From: Diplocarpon mali
Lineage: Eukaryota > Ascomycota > Leotiomycetes > Helotiales > Drepanopezizaceae
DNA: 37,670 nucleotides
Direction of reading: 5' to 3'
Assembly (NCBI GenBank): GCA_024741835.1
Contig: JAENRP010000396.1
Coordinates: 1-37,670, forward strand
Shown here: positions 23,701 to 34,360 of the stretch, piece by piece
Layout: each line of letters opens with the position of its first letter
How positions within the stretch are numbered: position 1 is the first letter of the stretch
The notes under the pieces: generated by a model
Seen by the model: only the letters and a program-made list of their open reading frames with translations
The model's database searches: none
Told to the model about the DNA's origin: nothing
Translations under genes and position numbers: made by a program

Positions 23701-26267
23701 TCCTTGAGACTGCATCATCTGATCCTTTTCGGGATCTCGCTCATGCCCGGGCGGAGAGTATACCAATTGCCTTCTAGAATCTACTCGTCTCAAAGAAGGA
23801 GTACGAATCTTAGCTGAGAGTTCGCGTTCACTCCGGGGATATCTATCATCAGCAGTATGCAAAGCTCCAGGTTCACTAGTGAGATCTTGTGCAAACGACG
23901 GCCGACGATCGGAATCATTACCTCTCGGCAGGGTCTGCTGAAAGGAAAGTGGCTGTGGGGGAGGAGCTGCGCTTCCAGTAGAGTCTGTCTGGATCCTGGG
24001 GAGTTGGCGATGGGATCTCTCAAGGACACCAAACTCCTTCTGAGACGCTCCAACGACAGCTGGAAAGGGCTGTGGAAGATCTCCTTGGTGACCCAGGGCC
24101 TTTGGCGGAGTTTGCTGGAACGAAAGGGGTCGTGGAGCCCTTGATACTCCAGCGAAATCCCCCCTTACGGAAGATGCTTCTCTCGACACTTTTCTGGGCT
24201 GTGTTCCAGAAACAAGTTCATGGGCCACATCATCGACCGCAAATCCCGGCGGGGGAGATGAATGTTGTTTTGCCCGCGCAACTGATTGCGGAACAGGGAC
24301 CACATCCATCGCTCCCAGTACGTTTGTAGTCGGATGGGCTATATTATCAACTACAAATCCTGGTGGTGGGAAGGATGTTTTTCTTTGGGACTGCAAGGAA
24401 GCAGTCGATACGCTCGGTTCATGCTGCGTCTTCTCACCCCAAGTATTCGTATCGTCAGCCGGACCAAAGTCCAGAGAAACTTCTCTGCTTCCAGAGCCCC
24501 TGGTACCCGCTGCTTCATCGGCGACAAATCCTGGCGGCGAAACCGAGCCATAAGTCCTCGGCCTAGAGGTCTTGTAGGACGACACTGGAAATTTCGGCAC
24601 CTGAGGCATAAACTCCGCCCGGACATCCCACGTATTCGTGACATCTGCCCCCCCAACATCAGCAGATAATGCAGGCGGAGACGGTGACGGTGACGGTTTA
24701 TGCCGAACGGCGAACTCTTCGGCTGGCATGCTGGTGCCTTTCTCAAAATTGAGTGTGCGTTGGTAACCTATATCCGGAGCCTCTTCTGCGCGGTCGAGTT
24801 GACTCGAACTCGAAGTCTGGTGCGGGACATCGGTATTACCCGGCCTCGTGACCGCGGCCACACCAGAGAAAGCAGATCTTGTCTGCCCTTCATGAGCAGT
24901 TGGGTGCTCGCTCTGGGACTCGAGAATGGCTCCAGCTCCCTGCATTACATTCGCCTCCTCCTCCTCCTCCGTCTCGAGCGGTAATCTATGCTTGGCCTTC
25001 CTCAAGCCAAAACCCAGGCCAAAGGTTGAAGTCCTTCGTATGGGCGGGAGCAAAAAGGAGCTACTACTCAGCTTTTCTCCTGTCGTTATTTGAGTCTGAG
25101 CTGGTGGAGTTACCGCTTTCTGTGTCAGAGAAGGAAAGTAAACAACAGGTAGACTGGCCAGTTTCGAACTGGTACTGCTGGTGTTGGAAGGAGGAGACTG
25201 AGGAATAGCATCGTAGCTAAAGCTGCCCCTTGGGCGATTCAGTATACTTGTAGGACTGGACCTACTGTTACCCTGACCCAATGTCGAAATGCCGCTCCAT
25301 GCTGACCTCAAATCAAGGCTCGTAGGCGTAAGGGCTTGTATTTTAGTTTCAGGGAAGGGAACTTCCAAAGCCAACTGTCCTTCTTTCTCTCCATCCTCGG
25401 CTTCTTCGCCAATTGGAGGAATTTCTACATCACTCTGCTCCCTCGCGTCAAAGAACAGCGCATCATCACTGCTACTCCTCTCACTCCGGGTCTGTTTTGC
25501 CGCATCCGGTACCACCAGGCAGCTAGCACCAGTGGCACTCTCGCCGTCTGGCTGAGTAGAAAGTCCTGGCTGAGTACTCGACAATGAGTAGCCCTGAGAC
25601 TCATCGACATTGAGGTGTCTGTGTTGGGGTGAGAGTGTTGGCGAAAGAACGTCCCTTTCAGAATATTGAGACGGCAAATCAGACTGTATCGAATTGAAAG
25701 CCGGCAGCGCTCCACTCATAATAAAACCCAGAGAACCCCCAGACTGTGGCAAGTTGATAGTCGGCAGCTGCGGCGGGCCCGAACCAGAACCCGAACCCGA
25801 AAGCTTAAAATTTGTAGCCGAGCTCGCGCGCGGGCGCCCGGGAATGGAGGATACGGATGCGATTACGGTTGCATTCGGATTTCTGTTGTCGCCGAAGTGT
25901 CCCGCGCGCGAGGATACGAAGGAGAAAGGGCGATTTAGTCCTGAGGAGCGTGAGATGGAAAGCGCGAAGCCCCAAGAGGAGCGACGCTCTGTCTTAGTCA
26001 AGAGGTGGTCGGGGCTTTGACTTTGACTTTGGCTTTGATCCTGGTCCTGGTCCTGATCCTGATCCTGATCCTGATCCTGATCCTGATCTTGGCCATTGTT
26101 TCGGGTGTTGATCCGACTTTGTGCTTGGCCTTCGTCCGGGCCTTGGGTTTGGTCATAGTCTTGGCTTTTAGTTTGGGCTTGACTTGTCTGTAGGGGAAGC
26201 ACAATTTTAGTAATGGTTCATCACAAGCAAGCGCAGGTACATATATCATGATGACAGGAGACGACAT
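20719..26267 (-). CDS. Very large low-complexity (disordered) fungal protein, unknown function
   Basis: The main exon 26187-20719 encodes 1822 residues with no ATG at its start. It opens behind a good acceptor (ttactaaa..cccctacag). The best first exon I can find is 26267-26241 (ATG, 9 codons) joined by a 53-nt phase-0 intron, giving about 1831 residues; this small exon is tentative. The protein is dominated by Ser, Pro, Gln and charged residues with no globular domain recognised. Seen: a (DQ)n then (SQ)n run at about residues 42-66; three spaced PPGFxxD motifs near residues 558, 615 and 652; a basic patch KERKKKRASFFGHLSR; many S/T-P sites; a Gln-rich segment around the last third. No signal peptide or membrane segment. 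Its neighbour upstream on the same strand is another giant disordered protein. Such proteins often act as scaffolds at the cell cortex or in signalling, but no function can be assigned. Confidence 0.75.
26018..26092 (-). repeat. In-frame hexanucleotide repeat coding (Asp-Gln)n and (Ser-Gln)n
   Basis: On the minus strand the unit caggat is repeated about ten times, followed toward the 3' side by caaagt/caaagc units. The 6-bp unit keeps the frame, so copy-number change would lengthen or shorten the Asp-Gln tract without breaking the gene. The plus strand of the same DNA gives an artefactual Leu/Ile/Val frame. Confidence 0.9.
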
Positions 26268-26485
26268 AACGCATAAAAAGATCGCTAGCTGCAATTTCCC
26301 TACGCATACACATCTGCGAAGCAGGTACTCGGAAAGATGTCAACACCACCACTATCACCACAACCACAACCGCCCTGATCAGTCAAAAATTAGTAGACCA
26401 TTAAAGATAGGTCAAAGTACAGGGGGACGCACAACGCCCATGCGCCACAAAAGATTACTTATGCCCCGGCTGCAAAGAAGATGCG

Positions 26486-29400
26486 TTAATCTACCTTGTC
26501 GCCGCCGCGGGCAGCTTGCAGCTTGTTCTTGCCCTTTGTGAGCAATCCCTTTCCTGCCTTGCCCGCTTTGCCTCCAAAGATGCCAGCGGTATGCAGAAAC
26601 TCCTTTCCTTTTGCTTGCACTTTGTCGGTCGTGATTTTGCTGCCGGAGGCTCCGAAGCCTGGTTGGGAACCGGAGCCAATAGGAAGGCTAGAGCCGGCCC
26701 GTGGCCCGTTGGGGATGCCACTGCCTGGCGTCGATGTGGCTGGTTGAGAGCTGGCGTTAAGGTATTGGTGGGAGTATGGCTGCTGCGAGGGAGGTGCAGC
26801 ACCACCGGTTACTTTGCCAAATTTGGCACGACCTGATCCGCTTGACATGCCGACTCTGGATGAGCCCCATGAGCTCGAGGCGCCACCGTGCTCTTCGGGG
26901 AACTGCGTCTGTAGTTGAATGATCCAGTCGTTCAAACCAGAATCCATGCCCGCAAAACGCTCCCGAGTTTCATCAAAGGACTTGATTCGCTCCTGTGGTG
27001 ACTTCATAGCAACAATCTCGCGGAAGGCAATAAGCCTACCTGTCGCGGATGTTTGGACTGGAGACACTGTACTAGGAGGCGCTGGATGCGGAGAAAGTTC
27101 AGGAGAGGTGGAGAAGTATTGCGGCGGAGAGAGAGCTGGATGCTCGTCTTCAGGTGGTGTTGGAGAGACAGGGTTCGAGGACACTCTAGGGTCTTTCTCC
27201 TCCGCCAATGATAGTTGGCGGGGTTTTTCTTCTGCTTTGTTTGAGGAAATGGCTCCGACGCCGCCCCCCAACGTAGCAGCATTACCAGCCAGAAAAGCAG
27301 CTTCTCTGGTGGCATGGTGCTCTTCATTGCTCTGGACAGCTCCTTGATCGGGAGCTTCAGGCAAGGCTTGCTTTTCCTCTGGCACTGGGACGTCTGATCC
27401 ATGCGACTCACTTAACACAGAACTCTTCAAGGGAGGATCTGTGGTAGTCAAATAGCCTGCATCCTGAGTCAAACCAGCAGTCATATTCTCAGAGCTCTGC
27501 TCCCAAGAAAATCGATTCTGGAGATGAGGTCGGGGGGGTTGCAAAGAACCTTCCGATTGAAAGCGAGGGCTCAAAGGTGCAGGAATATCAACAGGAGCAC
27601 CAAGTTCACGATGTGCCGGGGTGTCTGTTGTAGGATGTGCGAGTTTAGGTGAAGAATGGGCACCTTTTGGGATCTCTCGAAGGGTTTCAACTCCTTCCTT
27701 GGGCCCTTTTGATGCCCAGTAATCATCATATTTCCCAGTTGAGTGCGGGCTCTGACGGTTCTGGCTTGAACTGCTACTGCTATCAAAAGTCTCTGATGAT
27801 GTTCTATCATCATGTGCCGCCACAAAGGACTGTTTGGGGCTTAGACTCTTTACAATCTCTTTTCGAAGGTTGTCGTTTCCCTCGTCGGAATCTCCATTTT
27901 CCGTGGTCACAACTGGAATATATGACATCTTGGAAGACTGCATATTGTACTCATTATCGAGGGCGTCCTGAGTTCCCGGTATCAGTGGCACCGCGGGCTT
28001 AGAGAAGTAGTCCGAAGTTTCGCTGGGATAACTTTCTCTAGGTGTATCTTTGGGAAGAGGTGGAGGCGGCATAGATTCAGTTGACGCAGCTCCAGCAAGG
28101 ACACCTGGGCGTAATTGGGTCTCCGCGGAATCTTTTTCAAGCTGCCCTGGATCTGGGACTAAATCCTCTCCGCCTGGAGACAATGCAAAGTTACTAGATG
28201 CTGAACTGTGCTCTCCCAAATCTGGACTCATCCCATCATGTCGATTCAGCGCAACACTTCTGACAGCTGCACCAGCAACAATTCCACTGGGCGTTCTCTG
28301 TGGATGCGCGTTTTTTGTAGCAGTTTGTGTGGCAACGCCTTCATCCTCATCTAATTTATCTAGGACCTGAGTGGGCAACTCAGCCGTAGGTTTCTCCGCA
28401 ACCGCTTGTGCAGGAGTCTCGCTTCGCGCAGTGGTTGCGTAAGAATTCCACCCTCCCGGGAGAGAGGGACGGAAGCTATCTTCGCGTTCAGCAAGAGGGC
28501 GCGGTGCTTGGAAAGGCTCGTCCTGGACATGGGAAGCAGCATCTGGAAAAGTATCGTCAATGATACCGTGTTGAATCCCAGCGATCATATACGGAGGTGC
28601 CAAGTCAGGCGTCCTAGCCGGGCTATTTCCAGGACTGGGCGCACTTATATCTCGTCGATGACCAGGCTTGAACCCTGGAATTTCTTGAGATGGTAATCCA
28701 CCATGGGAATCATCGCTTGTGCCAGCTGCTTCCGGAGAGGCAGGCTCGGTAGCTTCTAAGATGGCGGAGGTGCGGTTTCGGGTCCCTGGAATAGCTGTGC
28801 TTGAGACCCGGCTCATGATAGGGCTGATCCCAGCAGTGCCGGTACTCTCACTATCGGTTCGTCTGACGCCGCTTGATGCTGGTGTATTCGGGTCTGATTG
28901 GTCATCCGTTCTGTCAAATGCTTGGTGAACAACTGAGTTGAATCCAACTGAAGGTTGACTTCGCAACTTCGAAACGTGCTCAGGACATGAAGGAAGGGAG
29001 GTGGTTGGAGTCGTTTCGGGTTCTTCATTGATGGCATGCAAATCCTGGGGGTCAAACATATCCATGCCGAGTCCAGATAACCTGGTCAAATCTGGTAGCT
29101 TTGGACTAATGTATCGTTTTGTATCTCCGACTTCAAGGTTGCGAGATTCAAGTGCAGCCTGCTCCCGGGAGTCGCTAGACTGGTCATTTTGTGGTGCATG
29201 CTCGTTGACAGTGAAGTCCTCGAATCCATACTCGCTGTTCCTTTCCTTAACAGGCTCCAAGATGGGCTCGCTGTCAAAACTTGTTCTCATTCTGCTCGGG
29301 CCACCCAGAATATTCGAACTGCACTTTTCTCCATTGGCTGCCCGCGAAGGATCGGAAACAACGGAAGAGTCCATGCTAGGTCCTCCAGCCGAATCAATAG

Positions 29401-30403
29401 ACTGTCGTCGTTCTTGCTCGGCTCGCTTATATGTCTCCGCAGGCCGGACAAAGGAGAGTGACTTGCCACTAGATGGAGAAGTGGGCGACTGTGCACATGC
29501 TCCCTGTGAACCAGGTTGGTTTCCAGCCCATGGTTTTGGTGTAGTCTCCTCCGTAGGCGAGCGTGTGATTTCTGCCATTTGAGTAGCAGCGGACTGGCTT
29601 GAGCTGCGGCTCTGAGGTGGGGGCCTCTGAGTCGGTCCGTCAGTCGCGCCTTCAGGTGTTGGAGAGAATCGAGTGCTCAGAGGCGGAGGGACAGCAGACG
29701 GCGAAAAGTCTCGTCGAGCATGGTAGTCGCTTGAAGTTGAAGATGTCCTTGTATTTGATGCTCCAGATGTGACAGAGCTTTTGGTATTGACACGACCAGG
29801 TCCTGGCAAAGACGCTTCCTGTTGAAGTTCAGCAACGGGCGGGATGCCTTGAGTGTGCTTTCGAAGGCCGGTCGCGGCTTCAGACAGCTGCTGGGTACTG
29901 ATCGAGAGAGATGAGGGACCACTAGGCTTTCGGACCGTGGGCATGCCAGTTATCTGCGAGAATCGTGTGGCTGGAGCATTCGTAGCTGGAGGCGGTTGTG
30001 CAGTGCTGTTCGAGAAATTCCGTTTCTCATCGTCGGCATCGAAAGAGTTGGTGCGTGGCCGAGGAATACTCGCCCCGGGCAGTTCGCCATATTTCCTGCT
30101 CTCTGTTGAAGGTTCTATATTCGATGGAACTGCTAGGCCTTGGTCTTGCTTTCCAGTTGGTTTGAATATCGGCGGAGACGGGGGCAGGTCGTACTCGTCG
30201 TCGTCTCCCCAATCATCACCACCATAGTCGACTGCTTTTGCCTCGGCCCATTTCTTCGTCTTCTGTCGATTGATGTTCGTTTGGTAGGAGACGCCGGATT
30301 GCGGATTTCTGTTCCCTGTTAAATGATGTGAGGCATGACTACAGATTGAAGCTCCTTACATTGGAGTGTCCCCGTCGAAGGTATTGGGGAATGGACTCGC
30401 CAT
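26486..30403 (-). CDS. Large low-complexity fungal protein with conserved N- and C-terminal segments, unknown function
   Basis: Two exons: 30403-30360 (ATG and 14 codons) and 30308-26486, with a 51-nt phase-2 intron, giving 1288 residues. The frame is open from 30308 without an ATG until 29944; the N-terminal piece encoded upstream of 29944 is protein-like (YQTNINRQKTKKWAEAK then YGGDDWGDDDEYD at about residues 20-55), so the start at 30403 is preferred. The long middle is Ser/Pro/Thr/Glu-rich and probably disordered. Near the C-terminus a compact segment is more ordered (IAFREIVAMKSPQERIK .. FDETRERFAGMDSGLNDWI, about residues 1095-1135), and the tail is Gly/Lys-rich (FGGKAGKAGKGLLTKGKNK), likely amphipathic and basic. 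I recall similar architecture in many Pezizomycotina hypothetical proteins but know no function. It is divergent from sed5 and shares a 984-bp promoter region with it. Confidence 0.82.
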
Positions 30404-31387
30404 TTTGAAAAATACTTAGCGACTCGTTTCTCACGAGGCATTTATCGCCGTAACCATGAGAGAAGTTATGTTGAAATCGGGGGAAGCAGGATTTTCGGAG
30501 TGCGCGTGCTGATCGTCCAAAAGCTTGGAAATATCGTGGTTGGTATAGAGCCTTGAGAAGGTAGAGCTAGTCGCGTATGGCAGAAAGGGGTGATTGATTC
30601 AGTGAGTCAGTCGATGGAGCTGCGAGTTTGTAGGATTTAAATAGTTTAAGAGAATTTCAACTGCAAGTGTTCAAAGTCATCGGCGGGATTGCGACATGAT
30701 AAAAGAACACGCCTTGCCTCCTCGCCAGCTATGCGCTGCTCCGCAATCCTTGTCACCCTTGTCGTGAATACCCTCCAGTCATCATCGCAGCACAGCCACA
30801 CCTCCTTGTGGATGTGACCCAACTAATCATATCTCTCTGAATCCGTCTGTAATCCAACGCGCCGCTAAGAAAATAGGAGACCTTGATTATGGCAGTCTGT
30901 GCCAAAATAAAGAGCATCAGCTGCATTGTAATGGTTGATCGATAAATGCTTTTGGTGAAACGTGCATGTTGGCCTTATTTGCAAGTTCATGCCTCAGGCC
31001 ACATATAGACTCTTTGAAGGTGCAAGTGGCCCTGATGGGACCGATAAACGAACATCATCAATCGACGACGAAGACATCGCAACATCAACTGCCATATCAC
31101 TCCTGAGACCTACTTTAACTTCACCTGAGATCTCTCTTTCTTTCTCCTGGCCTCATATTTGACAAATACGTCTTCTCAGTAGAGATTCCGCCGCACACTA
31201 CTTGCGTTTTCTTGTCCTTGACCGAACAGGCTTCAAAGACGGCTGCAAATATACTCTAACTGGGCCTCAAACATTCTCAGGCAAAGCATAATACCAAGCT
31301 ACGGGAAGCATTTGTACATTTGCGCCTCCAGCGCCTTTCCAGTTCGCGCCTTCTTGCCCAGTATCTCTGAATAATCCTGAGCACAAG
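30404..31387. other. Divergent promoter region between the large minus-strand gene and sed5
   Basis: 984 bp between two outward-facing start codons. No ORF of note; one small ATG frame (30962-31162) lacks features. It likely holds both promoters and 5' leaders. No clear regulatory motif could be assigned by eye. Confidence 0.5.
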
Positions 31388-32490
31388 ATGGCGGTATCTT
31401 CGATCCAGGACCGGACGAACGAATTCAAGTCCGTATTAGCGCAGACACAGAAGAGACAGGCTTCTTCTAAAGTTGGAGCACAGAGACAGTCGCTGCTCAC
31501 GGACTCGCAGAAAGCTGCTGCAAATGAAAGCACAAATGGGAAGCCCAGGAGGTCAGAGTTTGCGCGGAGGGCTGCAGAGATTGGAAGAGGAATCTCAACG
31601 ACAATGGGAAAACTAGAGAAATTGGCACAATGTACGGCCTTTTTACAATGAACCAGAGATTTGTACTGACCGCAAACAGTGGCCAAAAGGAAAACACTAT
31701 TCGACGACCGGCCTGTCGAAATCAATGAATTAACCTCTATTATCAAACAAGACCTTTCCTCTTTAAATCAACAAATCGGCTCCCTGCAAACCCTCACTCG
31801 CGCCCAGCATCCCAAAGCCGACCAAGAAGGCGAGCACAATAAGAACGTTGTCTTCCTACTTCAGGGAAAACTAACAGACGTATCTGTAAACTTCAAAGAT
31901 GTCCTCGAGGTCCGCACAAAGAACATCCAAGCCTCACGCGCCCGTACAGAGAACTTCGTCTCCTCAGTCTCCGCCAACGTTGCGCCGCAAATACAGCACT
32001 CCGCATCTCCGCTATACAACACACCGAGTCGCGGCTCGCCTGGCCCAGGCCAGGATCTGCTGTCGCTAAACCCGATGGGCGACCAACAATTACTCATGAT
32101 GGAGGAGGCGCAACCGCAAAACTCATATATCCAACAGAGAGGCGAAGCTATCGAGGCTATAGAACGCACAATCAGCGAACTAGGCGGTATTTTCGGACAG
32201 TTGGCGTCTATGGTCTCGGAACAGAGCGAGATGATTCAAAGGATCGATGCAAATACCGAGGATGTAGTAGACAATGTGCAGGGTGCACAGAGGGAGTTGC
32301 TGAAGTACTGGTCGAGGGTGTCTGGCAATCGCTGGTTGGTTGCTAAGATGTTCGGAGTGTTGATGATTTTCTTTCTGTGGGTGACCCTGCCTTGCTCTGA
32401 CCCCAACTCCTCTACTTAACGGATGAGAAGCAAGTACGAAGTTTGAAAATGCTAACTGATGACAGACTCTGGGTCCTCATTGCCGGGTAG
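31388..32490 (+). CDS. sed5: Sed5/syntaxin-5, Qa-SNARE of the Golgi
   Basis: Sed5 drives fusion of ER-derived and intra-Golgi vesicles. Exons 31388-31631, 31680-32376 and 32466-32490, with introns of 48 nt (phase 1) and 89 nt (phase 2), encode 321 residues. Seen: the N-terminal syntaxin-5 motif with DRTNEF (residues 8-13); Habc-type helices with IGRGISTTMGKLEKLAQLAKR (65-85) and VEINELTSIIKQD (94-106); a Pro/Ser linker (187-228); the SNARE motif from IQQRGEAIEAIERTI (232-246) with the zero-layer Gln263 in SEQSEMIQRID, ending with GAQRELLKYW; and a C-terminal anchor from about 301 (MFGVLMIFFLLWVLIAG). The last exon is only 25 nt and completes the anchor; a ctaac branch site precedes its acceptor. 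Reading through the second intron would truncate the membrane anchor. Confidence 0.96.
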
Positions 32491-32834
32491 TGTTGAATCC
32501 AGACTGTTCAAGCAAGTAATGCTTGCATGGTCTGGCATCACTTGTCTCTTTTGTTCTCTGTACAATTACTGTAGGAAGAGTTGCTACGAATATACCATTG
32601 ATGCGTAGGACTCGAACTGCCCTTCCAAATTTCTATCCCTCCTGCTTTTTACTGGCACTTGGACCGCCGCCATTTCGTCGGGCGGCGTACTTGTGGTTCT
32701 GATATATGGACGCGGGACACTAGTGATATTCAAATTACCATTTATATGTATGCATCAATTTCTAGACGCGTCCTGGCTTCCAGTCGTCCTTGAATCCTGA
32801 ATATTGGTACAGGTATGTCTATATTAGCCAGGTT

Positions 32835-33349
32835 TTAATGGTTATCGGCGTCATATAACGAGCGCCAGGCTACGTAGGCTTCAATCTTAGGAAAGTTGGA
32901 AGCTGCGTCGACAATTAGGTGTACATATGTCCGATGTATCATCCGCCTTTTCGGATGTTCTGTAGGGAACGCGTAAATGTACTGGTAAAGGGCAGGAGAG
33001 CTATGGCGCCAAGCCAGTCGTAACATACGTCGGATGCATAGTGGTATAGTCAGCTGATTAAGACGCGACTCTTCTACGTGATACCGAGGCTGATAATACA
33101 GTCGGCCTTGTATAGTCCCTCCCAGGCTTCAACATAATCCGCACTCAGGTCGAACCGATGATAAAAGAATTCTCCCGTATGGTTGGTTAACGGCACTCTG
33201 ACTTGGGCGTAGGTATACCCAGGTAATACAGCTAGTATCGAAGTGGATGACTGGCTATCTAGGCAAAAGAGATTCCTTGAACTTATACGCGGGATAAAGG
33301 CAAACTTAGCTAAACCTACTTGGATTCTTGAAAGATGAGTAACAGCCAT
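32835..33349 (-). pseudogene. Possible remnant of an unknown gene (two adjacent minus-strand frames)
   Basis: A frame from ATG at 33349 to 33074 (91 codons) and a second frame from 33026 to 32835 (opening with a non-ATG codon or as a second exon) follow each other on the minus strand. The first ends with ADYVEAWEGLYKADC and the second ends with EAYVAWRSLYDADN, so the two may be diverged copies of one segment or chance similarity. No domain is recognised, codon use is not gene-like throughout, and a splice connection (donor gtagaa near 33075) is weak. I list it as a likely remnant only. Confidence 0.2.
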
Positions 33350-33446
33350 AAGTTTTATGCCCTCTTTTAATTCATTAAATCTGAACTTCAAAAGCGCATG
33401 AATCTCATCATGGTATAGTGGGAAATCTCAATATAAGATTATGCTT

Positions 33447-33473
33447 CCCTATCCCTAACCCAACTCTAACCCA
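33447..33473 (+). repeat. Short telomere-like CCCTAA-type tract
   Basis: The sequence ccctatccctaacccaactctaaccc contains one perfect and several degenerate copies of the complement of the common fungal telomere unit TTAGGG. It is too short to claim a true interstitial telomere. Confidence 0.4.
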
Positions 33474-34360
33474 AGCTTATACATTATCTACTCATGATAG
33501 TATATGTAAGTAGTACCTATACTCATGCCCAACGCTGGCAACTCTTGCGACCTAAGAGGCACAGGCAGGGGATCAATCTATTGAACTTGGTTAAAGCTAG
33601 GATAGCTATATTAGTCTCCAGCCAGTATCACATGCTTGCATGGATCAGTCTTATCACTGAATACTCTAAATATAAATGCATACCGGTCTCATTTTTGATT
33701 CAGTTTCCGTACGACTTAGCATTGAGACCCTTCCTCCCCTCGGGGGGATAGGGAGTAGGAGCAAGGGAAGGAAAAGTTAGGTGGTAGGTAGGACTTCAGC
33801 TTTCGCAAGATCCTCAAAAAGAAATATTCTCGGTTAGTAAATGCTAATTGAGTGAAATTGACTGGGTAGATCGTAACTTTATTTATTGTCAGATTTACTA
33901 TTAATTTATAAGACACGTTTATGAAAGATATCTGTTCCTAATAGCTCAACGTGACTTTGAGTATAAGTGGAAAACTATGTAAGATTTCACATTTGACAGT
34001 CATCACGATTGCGATAACCTACTTCCAATAGCTTGTTTGTATCCGCCATATATGTGATTCATTTCATGACTGTTTCCATGTTTATGTACAGATTAGAAGA
34101 AACCAATTGGCAAATAAGAGAAAATACATCGATTAACAAATAGTGTCTCTCATAGTTTTCACTTGGTCAATCTCCATTATCATTGAATAATTTAAGGGAT
34201 TCTCAATATTAAATTAGAATATCCTCATCAGTAATCCAGAAAACTATTTGGTGGAATATTGCCATAGAAAGTTCTATTGTTCAAAGTTTCTACGGATCAA
34301 AGTCCAAGATCTATGTATAGAAGCGAATAGCCTAACAACAACCTTTACTACAATTTCTTC

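Larger units (their letters stand above)
32491..34360. other. AT-richer intergenic region with weak ORFs
   Basis: About 1.9 kb with no firm gene. Two minus-strand frames (below) look slightly protein-like. 33441-33473 holds CCCTAACCC-type words. 33740-33750 is a small hairpin (ccccucggggg-type in DNA form, cctcccctcggggggat). 33800-34350 is AT-rich and featureless. Confidence 0.45.

Noticed and set aside
26005..26193. A Leu/Ile/Val-rich plus-strand frame resembling a membrane peptide
   Set aside because: It is the complement of the Asp-Gln hexanucleotide repeat, which forces hydrophobic codons on the other strand.
32590..32640. A ggactcgaactgcc word resembling the T arm of a minus-strand tRNA
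   Set aside because: The flanking bases do not form a T stem or acceptor stem, so no tRNA is called.
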